From positions 1-32,204 of the forward strand of contig CAYTWE010000025.1 of assembly GCA_964440985.1 (NCBI GenBank): DNA of 32,204 bases. The letters run 5' to 3'. Source of the stretch: UBA1731 sp964440985 (lineage in GTDB: Bacteria; Verrucomicrobiota; Kiritimatiellia; RFP12; UBA1067). The notes beneath the pieces are model-generated. The model was not told the DNA's origin. It searched no databases and was given only the letters and a program-made list of their open reading frames with translations. Both the position numbers and the translations under genes were made by a program. Within the stretch, counting starts at the first letter, position 1. Every line of letters starts with the position of its first letter. Shown here one piece after another: positions 23,307-29,289 of the stretch.

Positions 23307-25004
23307 ATGCTGAAGCGTCTGAAAGTGGACAACCTTGCGATCGTCGAACACGCAGAGGCGGAGTTCGGCGATGGACTGACTGTGATAACCGGTGAGACCG
23401 GTGCCGGAAAGAGCGTGTTCATGGGGGCGCTTACGCTTGCCTTGGGGGCGAGAGCCGATGCCGGAGCGGTTAGGGACGGATGCCGTGAGGCACGTATCGA
23501 GGCCGAATTCGATTCAGAGAGGGCGGATGGGTTTCTTGAGAGGCAGGGGCTGCCGCCGTGCGACGGCGGCGTCCTTCTCGTCCGTCGCACGATATCAGCA
23601 TCAGGCGGAAGCCGCGTATGGATAAACGATTCGGCGACGTCGGTGCAGACCCTCAGGGCGCTTGGCGACCTGCTTGTGGACATTCACGGCCCGAACGACA
23701 GGCGTTCGCTTGTCGACGAGGATTTTCAGCGTGATACGCTCGACCGCTACGGAAGCGTAGATATGCGAGGATACGTCTCGGAGTGGAAGGGTCTTTCTGA
23801 ACTGAAGTCGCGCCGGTCGGAGTTAGCCGGGGCGGTCGATGTTCCGGACGAGATTGAGCGTCTCCGCAGCTCCATCGAGGAGCTGGAGGCCGCTTCGCTC
23901 ACTGAGGACGATGAAGAGTCCCTGACCGCCCGCCATGAGGCCGCCGCACACGCTTCGGAGATAGTCGAAGCGGCAAACGCGGCATCGTCCGCTCTTACGG
24001 GAGATGGCGGCGGAATGTCGTACGGCGGAGATGGCGGCGATGCATCCGCCTCAGATCTCCTGATAGCGGCGGAGGGGCGTTTCCGTGAGATGGCAAGGTT
24101 TCATGCCGCAGCGAACGAATGGGTGGACGAACTTGAGCGGATTGTCACGGCTGTGCAGGAGCTTTCCAGGGCGGTCGCGGATTCCGTAAGCCGCATTGAT
24201 GCCGACCCGGAGGTGCTGCAGGCACTCGACGACCGGATTTCGCTTGTGCGCCGTCTGAAGCGGAAATACGCCTGCGCGACGGTCGGCGAGCTGCTGGCGT
24301 TGAAGGAACGCCGCGTGCAGAAACTTTCAGACCTTGAAGACCGCGACGAGAAGATGCGAGAGCTGGACATTCAGATCGCCGCCGCCGAGAAGGCCGTGAT
24401 CAAGGCGGGGGCGTCTCTTTCGGCGGCTCGCCGCAAGGCGGGGGCGAAACTCGCCGCGGCGGTGACGAAGGAGCTTCGCGGGCTTGGATTCCTTCAGGCC
24501 GGTTTTTCGGTGTCGCTTGAGCCGAGAGAGCCGGATGCGACAGGATGCGATTGCGTAGTGTACAGGTTCGAGCCGAACCCCGGAGAATCGTCGCGCCCGC
24601 TTGCGCAGATAGCTTCAACCGGCGAAATCGCCCGCGTGATGCTTGCGGTCAAGGCGGTGATTGCGGAGCATGACGCGATACCGACGCTTGTCTTCGATGA
24701 GATAGATTCCAACATCGGCGGCGAAACGGGTCGTGCCGTTGGTGAAAAGCTCAGGTCTGTCGCGAAGCATCATCAGGTGGTGGCGATTACGCACCTTCCT
24801 CAATCCGCAGTCTACGGTGCGCGTCATCTTGTGGTGGCGAAGTCAGTTTCCGGTGGACGCACCCGCAGCGCAATAAAGGAGGTGTCTGATGACGTAAGGG
24901 TGCGCGAGATTGCGAGGATGCTCGGAGGCGAAAGCGCGACATCGGTTGTCGTTCGCCATGCACGGGAGCTTCTTGCCCTTGCGCAGACCTCTTCTTCTTC
25001 GTAG
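23307..25004 (+). CDS. recN: DNA repair ATPase RecN
   Basis: The protein of 565 residues is the SMC-like RecN used in double-strand-break repair. It has an N-terminal LKVDNLAIVEHAEAEFG and Walker A GETGAGKS (29-36), a long helical coiled-coil middle (about 150-345), and a C-terminal Walker B LVFDEIDSNIGG (D464, E465) followed by VVAITHLPQSA. The usual HGQHEHQ segment reads HGPNDRRSLV, so the Q-loop glutamine is a proline. GGAGG lies five bases before the ATG at 23307; a GTG at 23295 overlaps this site and is rejected as start. No terminator is obvious before the following promoter. Confidence 0.95.
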   Translation: MLKRLKVDNLAIVEHAEAEFGDGLTVITGETGAGKSVFMGALTLALGARADAGAVRDGCREARIEAEFDSERADGFLERQGLPPCDGGVLLVRRTISASGGSRVWINDSATSVQTLRALGDLLVDIHGPNDRRSLVDEDFQRDTLDRYGSVDMRGYVSEWKGLSELKSRRSELAGAVDVPDEIERLRSSIEELEAASLTEDDEESLTARHEAAAHASEIVEAANAASSALTGDGGGMSYGGDGGDASASDLLIAAEGRFREMARFHAAANEWVDELERIVTAVQELSRAVADSVSRIDADPEVLQALDDRISLVRRLKRKYACATVGELLALKERRVQKLSDLEDRDEKMRELDIQIAAAEKAVIKAGASLSAARRKAGAKLAAAVTKELRGLGFLQAGFSVSLEPREPDATGCDCVVYRFEPNPGESSRPLAQIASTGEIARVMLAVKAVIAEHDAIPTLVFDEIDSNIGGETGRAVGEKLRSVAKHHQVVAITHLPQSAVYGARHLVVAKSVSGGRTRSAIKEVSDDVRVREIARMLGGESATSVVVRHARELLALAQTSSSS

Positions 25005-25106
25005 ATCGGCAATGTTTCCCCTTGTCTGAAACTGCGCCACGAGATATTGCAACTCCCCTGCCATTCCTTTCTTTTTTGCTGATTCGTTAGATATTGCCAT
25101 TTGCGG

Positions 25107-25112
25107 TATAAT
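25107..25112 (+). promoter_or_regulatory. -10 element upstream of the metallo-beta-lactamase-fold gene
   Basis: A consensus TATAAT (25107-25112) lies in the 146-base AT-richer gap after recN. The best -35, TTCGTT (25083-25088, 18-base spacer), is weak. The predicted start is near 25119, about 32 bases before the gene. Confidence 0.5.
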
Positions 25113-25150
25113 CCTGATGTCTTATTTTACTTGAAAAGGAAGGAGTTTCC

Positions 25151-25918
25151 ATGGCAGTTTCAAGACGGGCGTTCATGGGTGCAACGGCGGCGTTCTGCGC
25201 CACCCGATGTGTCGCACAACCGCCACCGGTACAGGACGGTTTTGCGCTCACGGTCTGCAAATACGGCGAAGCAATCATCACGGAGAGCATGGTCTTCCAC
25301 GGCGGAGACAAGAACAAACTCGTCCCCATCTCCCTCCTGTTCCACTTGATTCGCCTGCCGGGCCGCATCATTCTGGCGGACGCCGGCTGCGATTCGTTCA
25401 GCATCTTCGGCCGCGCCGCCACGAAGTTCGTCAAGCCCGCCGACCTGCTCCGCCGTCGCGGCATCCGCCCGGAGGATGTCACGGACATCCTCATCTCGCA
25501 CCATCATTCAGACCACATGGAGGGCATCACATCCTTTCCCGATGCGCGTATCGTCCTCCATCGCGCTGAAGAACGGTTCGGCGCGGGCTACCTCAAAAAC
25601 CATCGCGGCGAAATCGTACGTTTCGACGAGACGATCTCGCTCTTCGACGGCCGCCTGTCCATGCGGCGCGTTGGCGGCCATACGCCCGGCTCAAGCCTCG
25701 TCCTCATCCCGCGTGGTTCCAAAACGGTCGTCATCGCTGGCGACGCCTGCTATCTCGGCGCCTGCCTGACCCAACGGCGACCGACGGGCACGACGGGCAA
25801 CCTCGCGGAAAGCCAGGCGTTCGTCGATACCTACGCCGCGCCGAACTACATCGTCCGCCTCTGTCACGATCCGGACGTACTGCCGGGTGCGAACGGTTTT
25901 CTGGATCTGTCCGTCTGA
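25151..25918 (+). CDS. Tat-exported metallo-beta-lactamase-fold hydrolase (lactonase-like)
   Basis: The 255-residue protein starts with a twin-arginine signal (SRRAFMGATAAFCA). It folds as a metallo-beta-lactamase superfamily hydrolase: SHHHSDHMEG gives the HxHxDH zinc motif (H117, H119, D121, H122), followed by GGHTPGSS, IAGDACYLG and a late CHDPDV. The overall order resembles N-acyl-homoserine-lactonase-type MBL proteins, but the substrate cannot be assigned. AAGGAAGGAG precedes the ATG at good distance and it has its own promoter. Codon use differs from neighbours: I see no ATA isoleucine codons, while recN just upstream has many. A different origin is possible. Confidence 0.85.
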   Translation: MAVSRRAFMGATAAFCATRCVAQPPPVQDGFALTVCKYGEAIITESMVFHGGDKNKLVPISLLFHLIRLPGRIILADAGCDSFSIFGRAATKFVKPADLLRRRGIRPEDVTDILISHHHSDHMEGITSFPDARIVLHRAEERFGAGYLKNHRGEIVRFDETISLFDGRLSMRRVGGHTPGSSLVLIPRGSKTVVIAGDACYLGACLTQRRPTGTTGNLAESQAFVDTYAAPNYIVRLCHDPDVLPGANGFLDLSV

Positions 25919-26043
25919 CCGACCGTTGCGCCGTCCCGCAGCTTCGACCACTCGTGCGTAACGACGACATGGGCGGTGCATTGGGATGCCTTCGGCGGCG
26001 TTCCGGCTTTCGGCGTTTCAGCGGTGCAAAAAATTTGCGGCTC

Positions 26044-26072
26044 TTGCGTGGCAGGGCCGTTTTTGGTACAAT
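26044..26072 (+). promoter_or_regulatory. promoter of the L21-L27 operon
   Basis: TTGCGT (26044-26049), 17 bases, TACAAT (26067-26072), with TGG before the -10. The A/T-rich GCAAAAAATTTGC just upstream (around 26027-26039) could act as an UP element. The predicted start is near 26079, giving a leader of about 62 bases. Confidence 0.65.
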
Positions 26073-26088
26073 ATGCGCCCTTCTTTTC

Positions 26089-26107
26089 GAGGAAAACAGT
26101 TTTCCTC
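26089..26107 (+). promoter_or_regulatory. L21 leader hairpin, candidate autoregulatory element
   Basis: GAGGAAAA (26089-26096) and TTTTCCTC (26100-26107) form a perfect 8-bp stem around CAG, within the short leader of the L21-L27 transcript and 34 bases before the L21 start. Ribosomal protein operons often carry leader structures bound by their own product; that role here is inferred from position only. Confidence 0.5.
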
Positions 26108-26140
26108 ACGGAAAGAGGCAGAAAAACCAAGGAATAAACA

Positions 26141-26455
26141 ATGGAAGCCTACGCAGTGCTGGAAACCGGCGGCAAGCAGTTGCTTGTCAAGGCCGGCGAT
26201 ACGGTCGAGATTGAAAAGATCGAGGCCGAGGAGGGCAAGGAAGTTGTCCTCGATACCGTTTGCGCCGTCTCCGACGGCACGACGCTCAAGATTGGAACGC
26301 CCTATGTTGAAGGCGCAAAAGTGACCCTTTCGGTCGTTGGCGTCAAGCGCGGCGTGAAGACGATCAATTTCAAGGCGAAGCGCCGCAAAGGTTCGCGCCG
26401 CACGATTGGTCATCGTCAGCAGTACACGGTAGCAACCGTTGAAGCGATTGCATAA
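26141..26455 (+). CDS. rplU: 50S ribosomal protein L21
   Basis: The 104-residue protein is L21 of the large subunit: EAYAVLETGGKQLLVKAGD at the start, DTV central strand, and the C-terminal FKAKRRKGSRRTIGHRQQYT RNA-binding signature. An AAGGA site precedes the ATG. It is followed by L27 after 16 bases, the conserved rplU-rpmA order, with its own promoter and hairpin leader. Confidence 0.96.
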   Translation: MEAYAVLETGGKQLLVKAGDTVEIEKIEAEEGKEVVLDTVCAVSDGTTLKIGTPYVEGAKVTLSVVGVKRGVKTINFKAKRRKGSRRTIGHRQQYTVATVEAIA

Positions 26456-26471
26456 GGGGAGGTAAGGAAAA

Positions 26472-26717
26472 ATGGCTTCTTCAGCATCAGCCCGCAACGG
26501 ACGCGATTCAAACCCGAAGTATCTTGGCGTTAAGGCGTATGATGGCCAGTTCCTCAAGACCGGCTCAATCATCGTGCGTCAGCGCGGCACCAAGATCCAT
26601 CCCGGCGCAAACGTCGGATGTGGACGCGACTTCACGCTTTTCGCCCTCAAGGACGGTAAGGTGAAGTTCATCAAGGACGGCAAGTACGTCACCATCGTTC
26701 CGGTCGAGGCCAAGTGA
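26472..26717 (+). CDS. rpmA: 50S ribosomal protein L27 (atypical N-terminus)
   Basis: The 81-residue protein is L27: ARNGRDSNPKYLGVK and SIIVRQRGTKIHPGANVGCGRDFTLFAL are diagnostic. The N-terminus reads MASSASARNGRD instead of the usual MAHKK(A/G)GGS(T/S)RNGRD. It is three residues shorter and lacks the His-Lys-Lys that reaches toward the peptidyl-transferase centre. An in-frame TAA nine bases upstream rules out a longer start, and GGGGAGG precedes the ATG. A strong terminator follows. Confidence 0.96.
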   Translation: MASSASARNGRDSNPKYLGVKAYDGQFLKTGSIIVRQRGTKIHPGANVGCGRDFTLFALKDGKVKFIKDGKYVTIVPVEAK

Positions 26718-26755
26718 TTCCCGGTTCGGGAGTTGCAGTTCTCAGGAACGCAATG

Positions 26756-26790
26756 GAAGGCGCGGATGCAGATCCGCGCCTTCTGCTTTT
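26756..26790 (+). terminator. intrinsic terminator of the L21-L27 operon
   Basis: A perfect 12-bp stem, GAAGGCGCGGAT (26756-26767) with ATCCGCGCCTTC (26772-26783), has a GCAG loop and is followed by TGCTTTTC. It is the strongest hairpin in the window and lies 38 bases after the L27 stop. Confidence 0.75.
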
Positions 26791-26820
26791 CGTCGCCGCA
26801 TTATATTCGCATACAGGCGA

Positions 26821-26849
26821 TTGAAGCGCAGTGTGGCTTTTGGTACAAT
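26821..26849 (+). promoter_or_regulatory. promoter of the rsmE-dprA operon
   Basis: TTGAAG (26821-26826), 17 bases, TACAAT (26844-26849), with TGG before the -10. The predicted start near 26856 supports the rsmE start at 26882. Confidence 0.65.
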
Positions 26850-26881
26850 GCGGACATCAAGCAGCAGTTGGGTGTTTTGCG

Positions 26882-27622
26882 ATGCATAGACTTCTTGTGT
26901 CATATGATGTTTTGGAATCGGATAGGCCTACGCTTCCTCCGGAAGCTTCCCGCCATCTGAAGGTTGTGCGTCCCAGACCGTCTGAGGCCGTTGAACTTTT
27001 CGATGGTGTCGGCCATGCCCGGCTGTACAGGTGTGGAGCGACAGCATACGCGCCGCTTGAGGCGGCGGGTGAACTTCAAAGCTACAAACGGCCTCCGCAT
27101 CAGTTGATTCTGTTCGCCTGCATAACGAAAGGATCGCGCTGGGACTGGACGATAGAGAAGTCCACGGAGCTTGGAGTTACGCGCATCGTCCCCGTGATTT
27201 CCGATCGCTGCATCGTCCGCATTGACAGACGCGAGCGGGCGGCAAAGCGCGAACGTTGGCAGCGCATCGCCGAAGATGCCGCTCGCCAGTCTGACGCCAA
27301 ATGGCTTCCGGAGATTTGTGAGGCGATGGATTTCAGTGAGGCACTTGTCGCTGTCGGCGACTGCAGATGCTTCGCCGGTGCCTTGACCAAGCCTCCGTCT
27401 CCGCCGCTTCTTGCTGCGGTGCGGGAATGCATGGCGGAAAATACGGACAGGATATCGTTCGGACTGTTCGTCGGACCTGAAGGGGATTTCACTCCTCAGG
27501 AGCTTGATGCTCTGCTTCGAGTTGCGCGTCCGGCAAGCTTCGGATCGACAATACTCAGGGCCGAGACTGCGGCGATATACGGAGTGTCGGTTCTTGCCGC
27601 TGCAATTGCTGGATTGAAATGA
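26882..27622 (+). CDS. rsmE: 16S rRNA (uracil1498-N3)-methyltransferase RsmE
   Basis: The protein of 246 residues is RsmE, a SPOUT-fold methyltransferase that methylates U1498 of 16S rRNA. It shows an N-terminal PUA-like domain (PPEASRHLKVVRPRPSEAVELFDG), the segment IEKSTELGVTRIVPV, and the SAM-binding knot motifs FVGPEGDFTPQEL and FGSTILRAETAA near the C-terminus. The ATG at 26882 is chosen since it lies 26 bases after the predicted transcript start and gives the usual family N-terminus (MHRLLVSYD); a longer ORF would run into the promoter. The gene overlaps dprA by four bases. Confidence 0.95.
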   Translation: MHRLLVSYDVLESDRPTLPPEASRHLKVVRPRPSEAVELFDGVGHARLYRCGATAYAPLEAAGELQSYKRPPHQLILFACITKGSRWDWTIEKSTELGVTRIVPVISDRCIVRIDRRERAAKRERWQRIAEDAARQSDAKWLPEICEAMDFSEALVAVGDCRCFAGALTKPPSPPLLAAVRECMAENTDRISFGLFVGPEGDFTPQELDALLRVARPASFGSTILRAETAAIYGVSVLAAAIAGLK

Positions 27623-28767
27623 ACGATCATGAGGCATATGTCGCATTCAACATGGTGCCGGACATCGGTTCCGTAAAGGTGGCGGCCCTTATCGAGAGGC
27701 ATGGCGATGTCGCGGCGGCTTGGGAGGCCTTTGAAGACAAGACGGACTGGAAGGGCGATGCCGTAGACTGGAAAGGTGAACTTGCCAGGGCCAGAAAGAT
27801 GCACGTTACCATAATTACGTGTGACGATTCGCGCTATCCGAAGGCGCTTGACGCGCTTCCGTCTAAACCGCTCGCGCTGTACGTGGTCGGAGATCCTGAT
27901 GCACTCTCAAAGCCGGGTGTCGCCGTTGTAGGGACGCGCCTTCCTACGCTTTACGGAACTGACATGGCAGAGAGGTTCTCCATCGGCATCGCAAACAGCG
28001 GATTTAGCGTCATTTCCGGCCTTGCGACGGGAATTGATGCGGCGGCGCACAATGGTGCACTGTCGGCGGGAGGAGTTACGGTTGGAGTGCTTGGTGGGGC
28101 TCTTGACCGCTTCTTTCCGGAGGACAACCGCGAACTCGGTCGACGGATTGCCGCTTCTGGTGGAGCGGTGGTCTGCGAATATCCGTTTGGCTTTCCGCCG
28201 GGGCGGCGCACGTTTCCGCAGCGCAACCGCATCGTTGCGGCCCTTTCCATGGGTGTGCTCGCCGTTGAGGCCCCGCTGCAGAGCGGCACTCTCATAACCT
28301 GCGGGTTTGCCAAGACGCTTGGACGAAAGGTGATGGCGATTCCGGCAAATATCGATTCGAAGAATTCCGCTGGATGCTGGAAGCTCATTCGGGAAGGAGC
28401 CGTAATGGTCACCTCTCCCGAAGAGGTCGTAGAGGCTGTGAAGGTTGCAGATGTGACGTCGACTGAGGCAGTGCGGCAGACAGAGACAAAGACAATCAAG
28501 CCGTCGTTGAAACGCAGCACCATCAGAAACGACGGCGCTTCCGCCGAATGCGAGACCGGATTGAAGGAAAAGTCTGAACGTCAACCGTCGTTGACGATAG
28601 AGGAGGCGGTGGCTCTCAGGGCAATCCCATCGACCGGCATCACTCTGGATCGTCTTGCGTTTGTCACAAAATTGCCGGTTTCGGCAATCGGGCAGGCGAC
28701 CATGTCCCTGCGGCTCAAAAGACTTGTGCGTTTTCTGCCAGGCAACCGCATCGCCCCAGAGAAGTGA
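27619..28767 (+). CDS. dprA: DNA-processing protein DprA (Smf)
   Basis: The 382-residue protein is DprA, which loads RecA on incoming single-stranded DNA during transformation. After a helical N-terminal region (NMVPDIGSVKVAALIERHGD) comes the Rossmann-like core: VAVVGTRLPTLYG, ISGLATGIDAAAHNGAL, GVLGGALDRFFPEDNREL, FPQRNRIVAALS and ESGT-like QSGTLITC. A variable linker follows, then a C-terminal winged-helix (LTIEEAVALRAIPSTGITLDRL...). It overlaps rsmE (ATGA). No other competence gene is visible. The core motifs are intact, so it should be functional. Confidence 0.95.
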   Translation: MNDHEAYVAFNMVPDIGSVKVAALIERHGDVAAAWEAFEDKTDWKGDAVDWKGELARARKMHVTIITCDDSRYPKALDALPSKPLALYVVGDPDALSKPGVAVVGTRLPTLYGTDMAERFSIGIANSGFSVISGLATGIDAAAHNGALSAGGVTVGVLGGALDRFFPEDNRELGRRIAASGGAVVCEYPFGFPPGRRTFPQRNRIVAALSMGVLAVEAPLQSGTLITCGFAKTLGRKVMAIPANIDSKNSAGCWKLIREGAVMVTSPEEVVEAVKVADVTSTEAVRQTETKTIKPSLKRSTIRNDGASAECETGLKEKSERQPSLTIEEAVALRAIPSTGITLDRLAFVTKLPVSAIGQATMSLRLKRLVRFLPGNRIAPEK

Positions 28768-28810
28768 CGCGCCGCATGGCGAACGATTTGCACGATCGCT
28801 TGAAGCAGAT

Positions 28811-28987
28811 ATGCAGAAAGCGGCAAACGAGTTGGAAGGGGCGTCGTTCAAGGAGTATTGGGGCAGATTGGTTGAACCGGAAAATCGAATCCGTGAGTGG
28901 ATTGCAATGGCCGATTCATTTGCAAAAGGATGGACGCCGTCCAAAGCGATGTTTACGGTGCATATGCGCAATAATTTTGCGGTTTAA
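28811..28987 (+). CDS. small ORF of 58 codons, doubtful
   Basis: The frame encodes a charged, helical-looking peptide with EYWGRLVEPENRIREWIAMA and ends MRNNFAV. The composition looks protein-like, but there is no Shine-Dalgarno sequence before the ATG and the frame stays open upstream into the dprA gene. It may be a small gene or the remnant of a longer one. I do not recognise it. Confidence 0.3.
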   Translation: MQKAANELEGASFKEYWGRLVEPENRIREWIAMADSFAKGWTPSKAMFTVHMRNNFAV

Positions 28988-29038
28988 ACGCAAGGAGTGC
29001 GAAAGAGAAAATAAAATAAGAAAAGACTAACAAATCTA

Positions 29039-29067
29039 TTGATGTTGCTGGGCCTTGGTGTTATACT
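29039..29067 (+). promoter_or_regulatory. promoter of the small exported ORF and M6 protease
   Basis: TTGATG (29039-29044), 17 bases, TATACT (29062-29067), preceded by TGT (extended -10, TGn). The predicted start is near 29074. Confidence 0.6.
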
Positions 29068-29130
29068 ACACTAACATTTCGTAGGCTTAATATGTCTGCG
29101 TGTTGGAAGATAGAACGAAAGGCAAAAGTA

Positions 29131-29283
29131 ATGAAGGTGTTGTTAGCGGGAATGGCGGCCATTGGCGCCGCATTCTGTTCAATGAACGTGGGGGCGGAGA
29201 TTTACGTGAACGGCGTAAACACGTCAGAAAAGACGAGTGGTGGCGGTCGAGTAGGTTCTGCGGGCCACATTAGGAAGGAGTGA
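29131..29283 (+). CDS. small exported peptide or truncated secreted protein
   Basis: The 50-codon frame starts with a good signal peptide (MKVLLAGMAAIGAAFCSMNVGAE) and leaves a mature peptide of only about 28 residues (IYVNGVNTSEKTSGGG...GHIRKE). It has an upstream promoter, and its stop lies within the AAGGAG site of the next gene. An in-frame ATG at 29092 would add 13 residues before the signal. It could be a genuine short secreted peptide, or the first exon-like remnant of a larger surface protein cut by a deletion. No family is recognised. Confidence 0.4.
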   Translation: MKVLLAGMAAIGAAFCSMNVGAEIYVNGVNTSEKTSGGGRVGSAGHIRKE

Positions 29284-29289
29284 TTTGCC

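Larger units (their letters stand above)
28768..29130. other. AT-richer spacer between dprA and the protease region
   Basis: These 363 bases hold no well-supported gene. The first part contains a weak small ORF (28811-28987). The part from 28988 is notably A-rich (AGAAAATAAAATAAGAAAAG) and leads to a promoter at 29039-29067. I see no terminator, tRNA or repeat. The change in composition marks the boundary between the housekeeping run and the secreted-protease region. Confidence 0.5.

Noticed and set aside
25864..26130. Minus-strand frame of 88 codons over the gap before L21
   Set aside because: It overlaps the L21 promoter and leader hairpin and part of the MBL gene; no ribosome-binding site or family match was seen.
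26733..26960. Plus-strand frame of 75 codons between L27 and rsmE
   Set aside because: It runs through the L27 terminator and the rsmE promoter, so it cannot be a normal gene.
28764..29030. Plus-strand frame of 88 codons after dprA
   Set aside because: It starts at the dprA stop with no ribosome-binding site, is Arg/Lys/Cys-rich and ends in the A-rich spacer; the alternative frame at 28811 looks more protein-like, though still weak.
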